DNA from: Asterella californica
Lineage: Eukaryota > Streptophyta > Marchantiopsida > Marchantiales > Aytoniaceae
Length of the DNA stretch: 64,000 nucleotides
Assembly (NCBI GenBank): GCA_036924285.1
Contig: JAYKYS010000001.1
Coordinates: 41,539,501-41,603,500 of the forward strand
Direction: 5' to 3'
The position numbers and the translations under genes were made by a program. This document shows, in pieces, positions 12,452 through 22,811 of the stretch (position 1 is its first letter; each line of letters opens with the position of its first letter). The notes under the pieces were generated by a model that was not told the DNA's origin, did no database searches, and saw nothing but the letters and a program-made list of their open reading frames with translations.

Positions 12452-13064
12452 GTGACGTGCCTGTTATGTTCATGTGACTCGGATCCCTTAATCCTTTGCC
12501 TTTGTGGATTCCATGCCAGTGCCATGTTTATCTACATAACTACTCATTGGTTACTTCAGGCGGGTTATATTAACATCCTTAACTCCTAATTTAACTCCTA
12601 AGACATGATTAGCATCTGATCTCTTACAGCAGGCTTGCCTGTTACCTTAGGGCAAGCAAGCCTTCAAGTTGGCACTAGTTAGGTTAGTTGATCATCATTT
12701 TCGTCTGCTGTAGAAAAAGGGACGTAAAGACTACTGTCTCTCATCTAGTACATAGATGGGAAGATTGGGTATCCTTACCATAGATGCATTGGTCTAATAA
12801 GCCAATATGCATAGCCCGAAACCCTTTAAAGTTCAAACCAAGTCTTGTTCATTTCCTTTGGAAGATGGGGTTTATCCTACCGATATAGACCAATCTTCTC
12901 TAACGATCCTGGAACGGGGTATGAATAAACTGAATTCATGAGTTGCATCGGCCCCAAACATGACGAGTGGACGGATAGTTTTCTTCGAGGATGCTGCAGA
13001 CTGTCGCCATGGAACTGTTTAATTTCTGACTTTCCCATTGTAACACTTAGTTGCTGACAATAGG

Positions 13065-13134
13065 AAATCGATCCATATGAGCTTACACGATTATGGAACA
13101 AATCGATCCATATGAGCTTACACGATTATGGAAC
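13065..13134. repeat. 35-bp tandem duplication
   Basis: The unit beginning aaatcgatccatatgagctt occurs at 13065 and again at 13100 with no visible difference except at the outer edge. It also lies inside the pseudogene. Confidence 0.9.
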
Positions 13135-13400
13135 CAGATCACTTGACGTGTCCCAGACTGCAGTGCAAGTCGTCGAACCTGCTGTCCTCACGTCCTGTCT
13201 GAAGTCCCAGATCCCTGTCCTTACGTCCTGTCTAAGAAATCGTACTCAGATGCATGCACCATATTGCAGTCATGGGCTGTAATAATCTTCCCATCTCATG
13301 AACGGCTTTAGATCAGAAGCTCCCCTTGCCTATCCAGCTTCTAGACAAGATTTGGAGGCAAATATTCCTCATGCGATTGCGATTGCATGAACGTTGGTCC

Positions 13401-16400
13401 TGATGAAAAAGACTGTCACAGCAAATATATCTAGGCAAGAAAGATGAATTCAAAACGGATATCTAGACGAGAAAATGTGCTCTCCTGATGGTCGGTAAAA
13501 CTCACCGTATTACCTTCTCCTAAAAGAAATCGTTCCAACTGACATACTTCGTTTCGAAGTAGCTCCTGCGCTTTGAAGCTTTGCTCCGATTAGATCATAC
13601 TGTGCCCAGTGTGCTTCGTATGATCACATTCGGCGCGTCACTCGCAGTTGCAATCTTAGATGTTTCTCACACGATTTCCAAGCGAAACTTGAAGAGGAGA
13701 AGAGTATTTGCTCTGATCCTGGAAGCAGGGGATTCATTCGTGTTTCTCAAGGGACTGGTTCACTTTCTGACCAACAGGCATCGAGAATCGAACTGTGAAA
13801 GCTAGCCACGACTGGATTCTGCAGGTAGAATCCAGGCCTTGTGAGTGTAAACATGCCACGGGGAACTCCACTCACACCACCAAGATTTGTCCATGGCATA
13901 GCAAACAACCCATCAGATGCACACACTGAATCGCAATTGGGATCAGTTATGAATTCCTCACCTCCCACTTGTGACTACTCGGAATAAGTGGTAAACAATA
14001 ACAGCAGGTCCTGTAAGAGACTTGATCTATGGACCACTAAACATAGACTGCACAGGACAACAGCACTGTGACAACACAACCAGTAGAAGCGCGCACTAAA
14101 TACGATACAAAACTCGAGAGCACATGAAACTCAAACAGTGCAAGTTTGAACGTGAAGAAGACACAAGACGTGCGACGGGTAGAGTTTGAAATTCAGAAAG
14201 TCTGTTAAGGATCAAGAAGTATATATAGGTAGCGCATGAAGACTTCATGCGCATGACTTCATGAAGACTTCGCGCGCATAACTTCATGTAACATGAAGTT
14301 ACACTTAACTACCAATTGGATGTTGAAGAATTGAAGAGGTATCAATTGTACATCATCCCCCAGGAGTGAGATATATAGTACTAGTCTTCTAGGGTGTCTA
14401 AGCAGTACTCAGGTAAGGAACCAGAAGAGAATACCAACTTGAAGAAAATTGAAGTAACTATGTAAACGGACAAGGAGTCTCAAGATTGTGTGACTAAGGT
14501 GACTTAAGATACAGGGCTTTCACTATCAAAAGATCTAGACACTACTTAACTTGTAGTGCCGAGTTTAACTGCATCCTTAACGACCAGTACTTCAGAATGA
14601 ACGAATATACTGGTAGCTGATTGAATGCAACACGTAAGAATTACAGAAACTCGCAGTTTACCTGTGTGAAACACCAGAAATGAGTGCAGGCCCTCCACTT
14701 TCCAACACTCTAATGAAGGGATCAGAAGCATCCTCGTTTCTCTGATTTCCGTACAGGGGTTTTATAACACTAACCGTACACTTCAAGAAAGGTTACTTAA
14801 GAAGGTAAATCACCCGTCACTAGCTAGGAAATCAGATAGAGACGCGTCTGATGTTATAGTAGTTCCTAACAGAGTAATATGGATCCCGGATGACTGAGGA
14901 CTGAACGTAGAAATTACATACTATCTTCAGTGGACACCTCGCTTGAAGTCAGTTTATCAGGTTTCCGAACCTAGACAATGGTTTATGTATGACATCAACC
15001 ACTGAAGGAATGGTTTATCTTCGGAGGTTGATGTACTATGGACAAAGCATGTCGTTGAATCCTAGCTACGGTTTCACGATAATCTTAAGCTTTAACATCT
15101 ATTTTGTGTTTTACTTAATATCCCTCTTCCGAACCTTTTATCGTGAAAGGTTCATCACTCGAACCAAAACCGAGCTTGAACAGGGACATATCAATCTTTT
15201 GAACTTGAAAACAGTGGTTTATCAATTGCTGGACCTAAATTGTGCTTTATGAGTTGTCCGAACCCAGACCTGTATTGGTATACGGAGATAATATCGATGA
15301 TTTATCAGATATAATTAAGCCACGGAAAATACAAAAGGCAGAAGAAAAAATGGCTAATGGAAATACGATCGACTGTTCATCGAGTAAAAACCACAAAAGG
15401 TAATTGTAACGGGAATTCGAGGCAGAAAACAAGGCACAATTGACCAGTCAAAAGCATTCATAATATCTTTACTTTTGACCATCCACGCTTTGATATCAAA
15501 TGCAATTGTGTACATCTCAAAGTTCAATCTTGTCAACTCGCGCATTTCCACTTGGTTCGCTTTGGGGACGATCGAAATATTCGGACATTGGGGTACTAAG
15601 GTCCTTTGACTTTCATGATCAGCCGGGGGATTTATTTCACACGTGGAATGCCGTTCTTCTCTACAGTACTTGGTTTTTGGTTTCTTGAGATATGGTTTCG
15701 TTCATTGTCCCCAAACAATTGGCGTATCAGCTAGCATTTGGACTTGAGTCTACAGTATAAGAACCAGAGATAGAACCCGTTGACTGTATGGGCCACCTAT
15801 ATGGAATACATGTCACTGCAGTTATGAAGATGAAAAAGTTACTTAAAGAGTCTGGCTTTGGGGCTAGACAAAGGAGCCTGCGTCAAACATTCCTCTGCCG
15901 TAGGTTTGAATTACAAACCACTTGTTATTAGTCAAGAAAAAGATTTGCCCTTGCACTCACTCAGTCCTGCTGCGCGTGCCTGCAGCAAGTTCTCAGCTAA
16001 GCTCTGAATCCGTAATATTGTCTGCTAGTAGAATATGTAGAGCTTCCATGAAATCGAGACGCCGCCGTTGAGAGGAACCCGGAAGAACCTCACAAGCATT
16101 GGACACCGTTCGATCAAGTAAAAGGAGACCGTACTTTAACAATTCTTCCGAGCCAAGTAAAACGTGTTACGTGATTGCAATCGAGCTAAAGTTTTCAGTG
16201 ATTATGATGTAAGTCTATGCGTGCTAACTCGTGTGAAATGCATGTAGGTGTCCACAAGCTGAAGATAGACATAGCTCTAAAATACATGGTTCGTGTATGG
16301 TGGACTCGACTTTTAAGTGAAACTTTGCTTTCACGTCGACTCTAAGAGTGCACTAATATTCATACAATCCACGCAGATATGATTTTGGATAAGTATGTGC

Positions 16401-19400
16401 GCATGTTTCATATATTCATGTGCACGTGACACGGACATCCAAGCCAAGAGGCGGAGGAAGCTACCGATCGGAGAAACTTAGTCTGTACGAGCACTGGTTT
16501 ACTGCGTCTATATATATATATGAAGGGGAATCGAAAGTCCATAGTACCTGCTAATCAGTACCGAGCTGTGCCTAGCTAGCAATGTGTCTTATGGTGAGCT
16601 CCGGCGGAGTTATCATAAACCTTCCGGAGGTGAAGGCATGCACTCAAACTGTACATGCATGTGTTCCGAGGAACGGCTGTAGACTGAGCATGACTTCATT
16701 ATGATGAACTGGAGCTAGCCAATTGCAAAGTTTTGATTTGCATGCATATATATAGATACAACACCTGAACGAGTTCTTGAAGGCTAGTACGTACGATACG
16801 GACAGTTGGGCTAAACTGAATCTTTCTTCGGTGGGATAGTACAGGAGTGCGCGCGCGTGCAGTCGTCATATTATTTCTTTCCGCGGGAAACACGCGAAAA
16901 GCTTCGGGTTTCCTACACAATTGTGAGGCGAGTGCTTCTTGATCCCAGTGATCGTCTGTGTCCGTCGTGATCAACCTGTTTAGCTTTCTCAAGGTAGGAA
17001 GAGGGAAGCACCGATCTGGAGGCTACGGTGCTCCTTCACGGAAGGAGCACATGACACGATCTGAAACGGAAGGGCAGGGCGAAAGCAAGTTTTCTATGAT
17101 CGCACTCCGATCTTTATATTAGCAACTTCCGGATCCCATGCATATGCCAGTTTCAGATCTAGATGCAGGTCTGGTCTGCCCCGTGGTGTATCTTCAAATT
17201 AATGCTGACAGTTTGCTGTCTATCTAAGGTGGGAGGCGATTCCCCAGTAAGGCAGACTCCGGAGTTCGTGAAAAGCTTTATATACGCAGCGTCATCAAGA
17301 CGGATATCGATTGACGTACGGATAAGTGACATCATACATATCTAGAAGGCTCTCATAATCTTCAGAAGAAGTCGAACGAGTTGGGAACTCGGCGAACTGT
17401 AATTAACAGTTCACGTTTCTAAATTAAACTGCTGCCAGCTTCGAATTCTCAAAGTCGCACAGAAGTGAACCATTCAAAATTCCCTCGAGCTCGATCTGTG
17501 GCACGTGTGCCAATATATATATGTATGAAATGTACATGTGGCCATGGGCAATCGTGGAATTTAAGAAAGAGGTCTAAAGTCACCGGCTTGAAGGAGGTAG
17601 CGTAATAAATCTGTCGTAGCATCCCGAGATAAATCTAGTGGTATTGCAATTCACGGACTTACAGTGATTATCTGAAGCAGCATCTCCATGCAGAGTGTGT
17701 CAATGTATATAATATGAGTAGATCTTTTAGCTCATAAGCCGGTAACAGTACGACTCTGCATAGAATGTCAATCGAACTTGCAAATTTTGTTCTAGATCTA
17801 GATCTGCTTCATGCTTCTGTTAGTTCGGCAGTCCTTTCATTTGCAGAACTAGTTTTATTTCCATACATCTCCATTCATAATCGGCTCACGGTCGAATTTC
17901 CATTTCCTTACGCTAGCTGGAACCTTCTTTAAAGGAAGGATGCTTCCCAGAAAATGAGGATTGTATTGTAGTATACGTCTTTCACAGCCACAACGCCATG
18001 GTTGAAGTATTTACAGGACCTGGTGCACTAAACTTCTCTTGGAAAACAACGAATTCGAAGTTTGGGCCGACTGTAGCGGCAAGCTGCGTTGACTACAGTT
18101 TTGAGCTTGACAAGAAGAGTTCACAGCACTACAGTTTTCTCCTTAATAATCAACAAGTGTTCATAATGAACTCGCCTTTTTCAAGAGACTGCAGGATCCG
18201 GAGTTGGTTGTAGTAAAATTATGCGAAGAGGTTACTAGAGCTCGAGCCTCAAGCTGGGACTGCAATAATACAATTGTGCCGCCAGATGTCACAGGCTAGT
18301 ACTTGTGAAGCTCGTTACCATAACGTGAGAAGTTCCCTGCAGGACTTCCTTCATCATGTCACTGAGCTCGAGGGGTTGATCTACATCTCTATATGAGCCT
18401 AAATTCTGTCTAGAATATCTGATTTCACCCATATATGTAAGGGTGTAGGCCTAGGCATAATATATACATCAAGAGAACGATTGAAATGTATGCTCTCGTA
18501 ACCTTGTGCGGTGTTCATATATTATATCATGAACATCGCTTGGGTATGTTGATCATGATTCTGAAGTAAGTTCGATTAATCACAGCAATGACCGAACTAT
18601 ATATTGTACATAGATCCAATTGCAACTGTGTACATCTCAGAGTAACTGTAAGGGCCAATGCTGTTCATTTTCAAACTGAAAATGAACTAGGCGTTATAAT
18701 TATTTTCACGAATACTTCATAATTGTTATTGATATTCTCATCTACTGCAACATCTACCCGGTACCACGTCCGTCGATGCAAATTACTGTCGACGCATGAG
18801 AAATATCGTCAGGATGCTAGCCCGAGCTCATGATCAAAACGGGGTACGTACACGTAATTAACAGTGGATGCCTTCCATTCGTTTCGATGCAGTGCTGGAA
18901 AAGGACAGACTTGATGTTTGCAAATGAGCTGCAGCTAGCTGCAGTTCGTTTGCATTGATCAGCATGTTTCCATAGCTGTGGAAACATGCTGAACCATGTC
19001 AACAGACAAGCTGAGCTTGGGTTTAATTACTTCGTGAAATTAATAGTAAAATTAATGTGGAGTTTCTGTCGACGTGCCGGAAGACGTAGATTCTTTAATC
19101 TGATATATATTTAAGGTAATCGGAAACAGTCAAAAGCGGGCATGCGAAGGAGCATGTAGCTGAATGTTTTTCTTTAAAGGATCCGGACACACCGGGGATC
19201 TGGTCTCAGTAAACAATAACGGTCACAATAGTTTGCCAATTGCAAGTAGCTTGACTAGCTACGGTTGCAGTTAAGGAGAGATTTCTGTGGTGCAAATTCC
19301 TGTTCGAATTCACCGGGTCTATCGTGTGTTATAACTGTACGTGCCGACGTTAATTGTTGAAGTTGTACTCCGCGGGTTTGGACGGGAGGTCTCGAGGTTG

Positions 19401-19644
19401 GATATATGTCCCGAGCTCACTGTGTAGCTATAGTCGTACTGCAATTTAGCAACTCTCCACCTGTGATCGATATCGATGGCATGGGCACGTAGATAGAGCT
19501 AGCTATAGATCTAGTCCGTTGGTTCTTATGAAATTTTGTGTTTGACCTAACAGACTTCGTGATGGTGACAAGATAAAACGATATCGGTAGATTTTGCTGT
19601 ATGTTAGGACAAGCTCTATCTGAGGCCTTGTTCTCCCTTAACTA
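13401..19644. other. Gene-free stretch
   Basis: No reading frame here looks like a gene to me. A minus-strand frame at 13747-13968 might be a further diverged part of the adjacent pseudogene, but I could not align it convincingly. The rest has many short ctag/gatc/catg-rich palindromes, a TA-rich simple repeat near 16510, and the hairpins at 18663-18992 listed separately. Confidence 0.5.
18663..18992. repeat. Cluster of three short hairpins
   Basis: 18663-18673 pairs exactly with 18677-18687 (11 bp, three-base loop). 18920-18953 is a 34-bp near-perfect palindrome centred on ctgcagctagctgcag, whose mismatches would be G-U pairs in RNA. 18959-18972 pairs exactly with 18979-18992 (14 bp, six-base loop). 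No gene lies nearby. Confidence 0.7.
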
Positions 19645-20127
19645 AGTAAGTACTGCATCGCTTCATCCCTTTAGCTATGGAGATATACGACATGTTTGGA
19701 GTTCGACTTCTTTTTGAGAGACTGTGCTAGAGCCTATGAGAGGCGCCAGGGAGTTCCACTTTCTCTTTCTTTCTGCACCATGTTTTTACTACAGCCAGTT
19801 TCCATTGCTCTACAGAGAGCTTTAGCAGGAGCAGTTCACAGGAGGGCAATCAGTTCACAGGAGGGCAATCGCAATAGGTGATGCCTCTTCAGGTGCGCCA
19901 GTTGTTTCTAGAGGTACTGATTTTTTGATCTCCGACATTATAGGTGCGACAGGCGATTTTAGAGCTACTGATAGCGGGGCTTAGCCCCGATGTTCTTCCT
20001 TTCGGGGTGGTTGTTGCTTGGCCCTTCGGGTCCTTTCTTTCCCTTGTGAGGCTTGATGGGGTCTTCCCATCCGTTTGCTATGCATTGGGTCGCGTGTTAA
20101 AAAAAAAAAAAAAGAGTAAGTACTGCA
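19645..20127 (+). mobile_element. Poly(A)-tailed retroposon flanked by 13-bp target duplications
   Basis: The sequence agtaagtactgca occurs at 19645-19657 and 20115-20127. Between them is a 457-bp insert that ends in a run of 14 A at 20100-20113. Flanking duplication plus a 3' oligo(A) is the signature of LINE-machinery insertion. The body could be a 5'-truncated LINE tail or a SINE. I see no tRNA-type A and B boxes at its left end and no reverse-transcriptase frame. The 3' third is GC-richer with self-complementary cccttcggg and ggggcttagcccc segments. It also contains a 19-bp tandem duplication (cagttcacaggagggcaat, about 19832-19869). The short tail and near-perfect duplications suggest a fairly recent event. 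Confidence 0.8.
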
Positions 20128-21182
20128 AACTCCAAAGGGATGTAATTAAGGGCTGATAATTATTGACCTGGAACTGAAAGAAAGATCATAGTTACTCTAA
20201 TAGACCATATTAGCACTTGGTTAGCTTAGTCACGCCATGGTTTATTGGTCTTTCGAATTCAGCTGAAACAGTCCTGCGGTGACCGTCGCTGCATGCTCAC
20301 ATCAATCCGCGGTACTGTATAGACTTCGATACGACAGACTGCCTTGCAAAGTCTTGCAAATCTCATCCTGGAAAGCAAGACCTAAACGAGAGACCTGGAA
20401 ACTGGAGACGTCTGCCATTAATGCGTTCAACAAAGTTTAACTACTAGGGTTCAACAATCATGCACCCATTAGTTCAAAGTTACTGGAGTTAGACTACTTT
20501 AAGTGTTATCAGTGTACTGTACTCATCGGTCCACTCTTGGAGCTCGAGGTCCGACCAGCTAGATTTCAAGTTTTTCCATTTTCAGAGCTGTCACCAACTT
20601 CACCACTTCTCACCAAATTAAAATGATGCCGATGTGAAGGGCTATAATTACTATCCAAGTGGGGGAAGAGATACTATGCTTGCAATTGGTTCTGAACACG
20701 AACACATCAGATGGTATAGTACAAATGTTAATACAAAATGTCGTGAAAGTTAAGGGGATAAACAACCACAACTGAGGTTAGAACGCGCGGGAACATTCGA
20801 GTTCCTTGTTCAGACAGAGTGCGCACGTATATACCCACATGTATACATATGAGTCCTCGTGCTCTCTTCCTCCTCGTCTGCATGCACTGTAGAGGGACTC
20901 TGACCGAGAGTGGCACCTTCAGGAGATCTAGCTAGACACAAACCTGAGGCTCAGATATAAACAGGAGAAAAGAAATGACTGCAGCACGTCATGATCACTA
21001 GATGCCATTGGCCATTAACAGACGGTGCTACGCGTATACGGTAGCTTGAGCGGGTTCCGAGCTCGAGGTGCAACGAGGCCACGTTTTATTCTTTTCTGAA
21101 ACTCAGACTTCCACCGATAACGTTGAGCCGCTGCTGCAGCTGGCTTTACGATGGATCTCAGATTCGGCGAGGGCTTGCCTGT

Positions 21183-21190
21183 CTATAAAG
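21183..21190 (+). promoter_or_regulatory. Possible TATA box of the extensin-STIG1 gene
   Basis: The sequence ctataaag lies 470 bp before the ATG at 21660 and would imply a 5' leader of roughly 440 nt. A second AT-rich candidate, catatatat, lies at about 21502. I cannot choose between them. Confidence 0.2.
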
Positions 21191-21659
21191 AGCCCAAGGT
21201 TGAACTGGTGAGAGAATAGCAGTCCTCTAGGTAGCTAGGTCATCATCGATCATACACTTGAGTGTGTCAGTCAGGTTCATCTGATTGATACTACTGTTAA
21301 GTGGGATGTGATCTGGGAATCAGAAAAGTAATTAGCGTCACGCCAGATAGTCAAGCTCTTAAGTTAAAGATATTAGCTTTATTGTCTACCTCTCTTGTAT
21401 TCGGACAGTAAGCAAAAGCAGGACACAAATCCAGACTTTGGATTCTGCTCTAGATCTGAACGTACTTGCAACGTATCTTTGGGACTGGGACGCCGACATA
21501 GCATATATATCAGCGCTAGCTTCATTCATCATATATATGTGCACGTGGTCAGGTCTGAAGTTTTTCTACTGCTGATCAGTTGAGGATCCATGGTTTCACT
21601 ACTCGGACAGTGAACAATTGCAAGCCGAATTCTGTAAGCTCAGCGACGAAGTTTGTATC

Positions 21660-22799
21660 ATGAAGGCCTTCACTGTGCTGCTGTTGCTCACAGCAGGCGC
21701 CACTGTGCTGTTGCAACTGGCGACAGGAGTGCTAGCAGAATCTTGTCATTCTGAGCATTATGGTGTCAAGGAGTTCAACCTGAATGTCGAGGATTCGGGC
21801 AAATGGACGTCGAGATCCCTTCTGCAGGATGATAATGACAGCGGCGGCGACGATATCGATGATGAAAGATCTCCACCTCCACCTGCTCGACTTGCAGAAA
21901 ATTTTATTAACAGACGTTCGCCTCCACCTCCACCACGGGGAATTCCTCCTCCTCCTGTGAGGAGAAATCCTCCTCCACCACCTTCTCCACCACCACCTTC
22001 TCCTGTAAGGAGAAATCCTCCACCACCACCACCTCCTCCTCCTGTTAGGAGAAATCCTCCACCACCACCTCCTCCTCCTGTTAGGAGAAATCCTCCTCCT
22101 CCACCACCTTCACCTCCTCCTCCTGTAAGAAGAAATCCTCCACCACCACCACCACCACCTTCTCCACCTCCTCCTGTTCCTCCTGTTAGGAGAAATCCTC
22201 CTCCACCACCTTCACCTCCTCCTCCTGTAAGAAGAAATCCTCCACCACCACCACCTTCTCCACCTCCTCCTGTTAGGAGAAATCCTCCACCACCACCTCC
22301 TCCTCCTGTTAGGAGAAATCCTCCTCCACCACCTTCACCTCCTCCTCCTGTAAGAAGAAATCCTCCTCCGCCACCTTCTCCACCTCCACCTGTTAGGAGA
22401 AATCCTCCTCCACCACCACCTCCTGTAAGGAGAAATCCTCCTCCTCCACCTCCGACGAGAAGTCCTCCTCCGCCACTTCCCAGATTACGTCCTCCTCCGC
22501 CTCCTCCTCCCCCAAGGGACTCAAGCTGTCGATCCAACAGGACCCTTTGCCTGCAGCTAGGATCGATAGGACCGGCTTGCTGCAATGGAGTATGCACGGA
22601 TCTGTCAATCAATCTACTCCACTGCGGAGCCTGTGGAATTCCATGTCTGTTTGGGCGAACCTGCTGCAACAGATCATGTGTTGACGTTCTAAACGATCGG
22701 CGCAACTGTGGCATGTGTAATAACGTGTGCCCTCCGACACCAGACAATCCATTCCAACCCGGAGACTGCGACAACGGTTTATGCGAATACAATGGATAG
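21660..22799 (+). CDS. Secreted extensin-like STIG1 (stigma-specific 1 type) protein, 379 aa
   Basis: I chose the ATG at 21660; the frame is open further upstream but has no earlier ATG. Residues 1-26 form a signal peptide (MKAFTVLLLL..., ending VLA before ESC). An acidic stretch with DDNDSGGDD follows at about residues 50-70. From about 70 to 290 there is a proline-rich domain in which VRRN occurs 12 times between runs of 5-9 prolines, often as SPPPP, the extensin motif for hydroxyproline glycosylation. The C-terminal 85 or so residues are a STIG1 domain with paired cysteines (ACCNGVC, CGACGIPC, TCCNRSC, NCGMCNNVC, GDCDNGLC). STIG1 family proteins are small secreted Cys-rich proteins; in flowering plants one works at the stigma-pollen interface. 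The extensin half suggests anchoring in the cell wall. The domain pairing is seen; the wall role is inference. The gene appears intronless and intact. Confidence 0.88.
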   Translation: MKAFTVLLLLTAGATVLLQLATGVLAESCHSEHYGVKEFNLNVEDSGKWTSRSLLQDDNDSGGDDIDDERSPPPPARLAENFINRRSPPPPPRGIPPPPVRRNPPPPPSPPPPSPVRRNPPPPPPPPPVRRNPPPPPPPPVRRNPPPPPPSPPPPVRRNPPPPPPPPSPPPPVPPVRRNPPPPPSPPPPVRRNPPPPPPSPPPPVRRNPPPPPPPPVRRNPPPPPSPPPPVRRNPPPPPSPPPPVRRNPPPPPPPVRRNPPPPPPTRSPPPPLPRLRPPPPPPPPRDSSCRSNRTLCLQLGSIGPACCNGVCTDLSINLLHCGACGIPCLFGRTCCNRSCVDVLNDRRNCGMCNNVCPPTPDNPFQPGDCDNGLCEYNG

Positions 22800-22811
22800 A
22801 CTATCCATTGT
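22789..22811. repeat. Perfect palindrome over the stop codon of the STIG1 gene
   Basis: Bases 22789-22799 pair exactly with 22801-22811 around a single A. The TAG stop (22797-22799) forms the top of the stem. The pairing is 11 bp. Confidence 0.85.

Larger units (their letters stand above)
12095..13400 (-). pseudogene. Decayed paralogue of the three-exon gene at 59028-62193
   Basis: Minus-strand translation in shifting frames matches exon 1 of the gene at 59028-62193, in the same order. About 13375-13344 gives EEYLPP against REYLPP. 13030-12930 gives HGDSLQHP...MQLMNS against HGYTLEHL...MQLMDN. About 12290-12240 gives KWFKDVLMA against KGFNDVLMA. About 12180-12130 gives GARSRSFELLDL against LARSAAFELQLL. 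Similarity continues past the exon 1 boundary into the intron start, where the donor GGTGAG is GGAGAG, so this is a DNA-level copy and not a processed one, and its splice site is lost. Stops and frameshifts are frequent and the KGF...DVLMA segment is present several times through local duplication. Function is unknown for the intact relative, so none is claimed here. Confidence 0.65.

Noticed and set aside
13747..13968. A minus-strand frame (GGEEFITDPNCDSVCAS) considered as part of the pseudogene at 12095-13400
   Set aside because: Only a weak resemblance to the intact gene; the alignment is not good enough to extend the pseudogene boundary.
21758..22792. A 344-codon open frame on the minus strand, Gly-rich with FLLTGGGG repeats
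   Set aside because: It is the mirror of the proline-rich repeat of the STIG1 gene. Proline codons read backwards give glycine and rarely stops. The plus-strand product has a signal peptide and a known domain; this one has neither.
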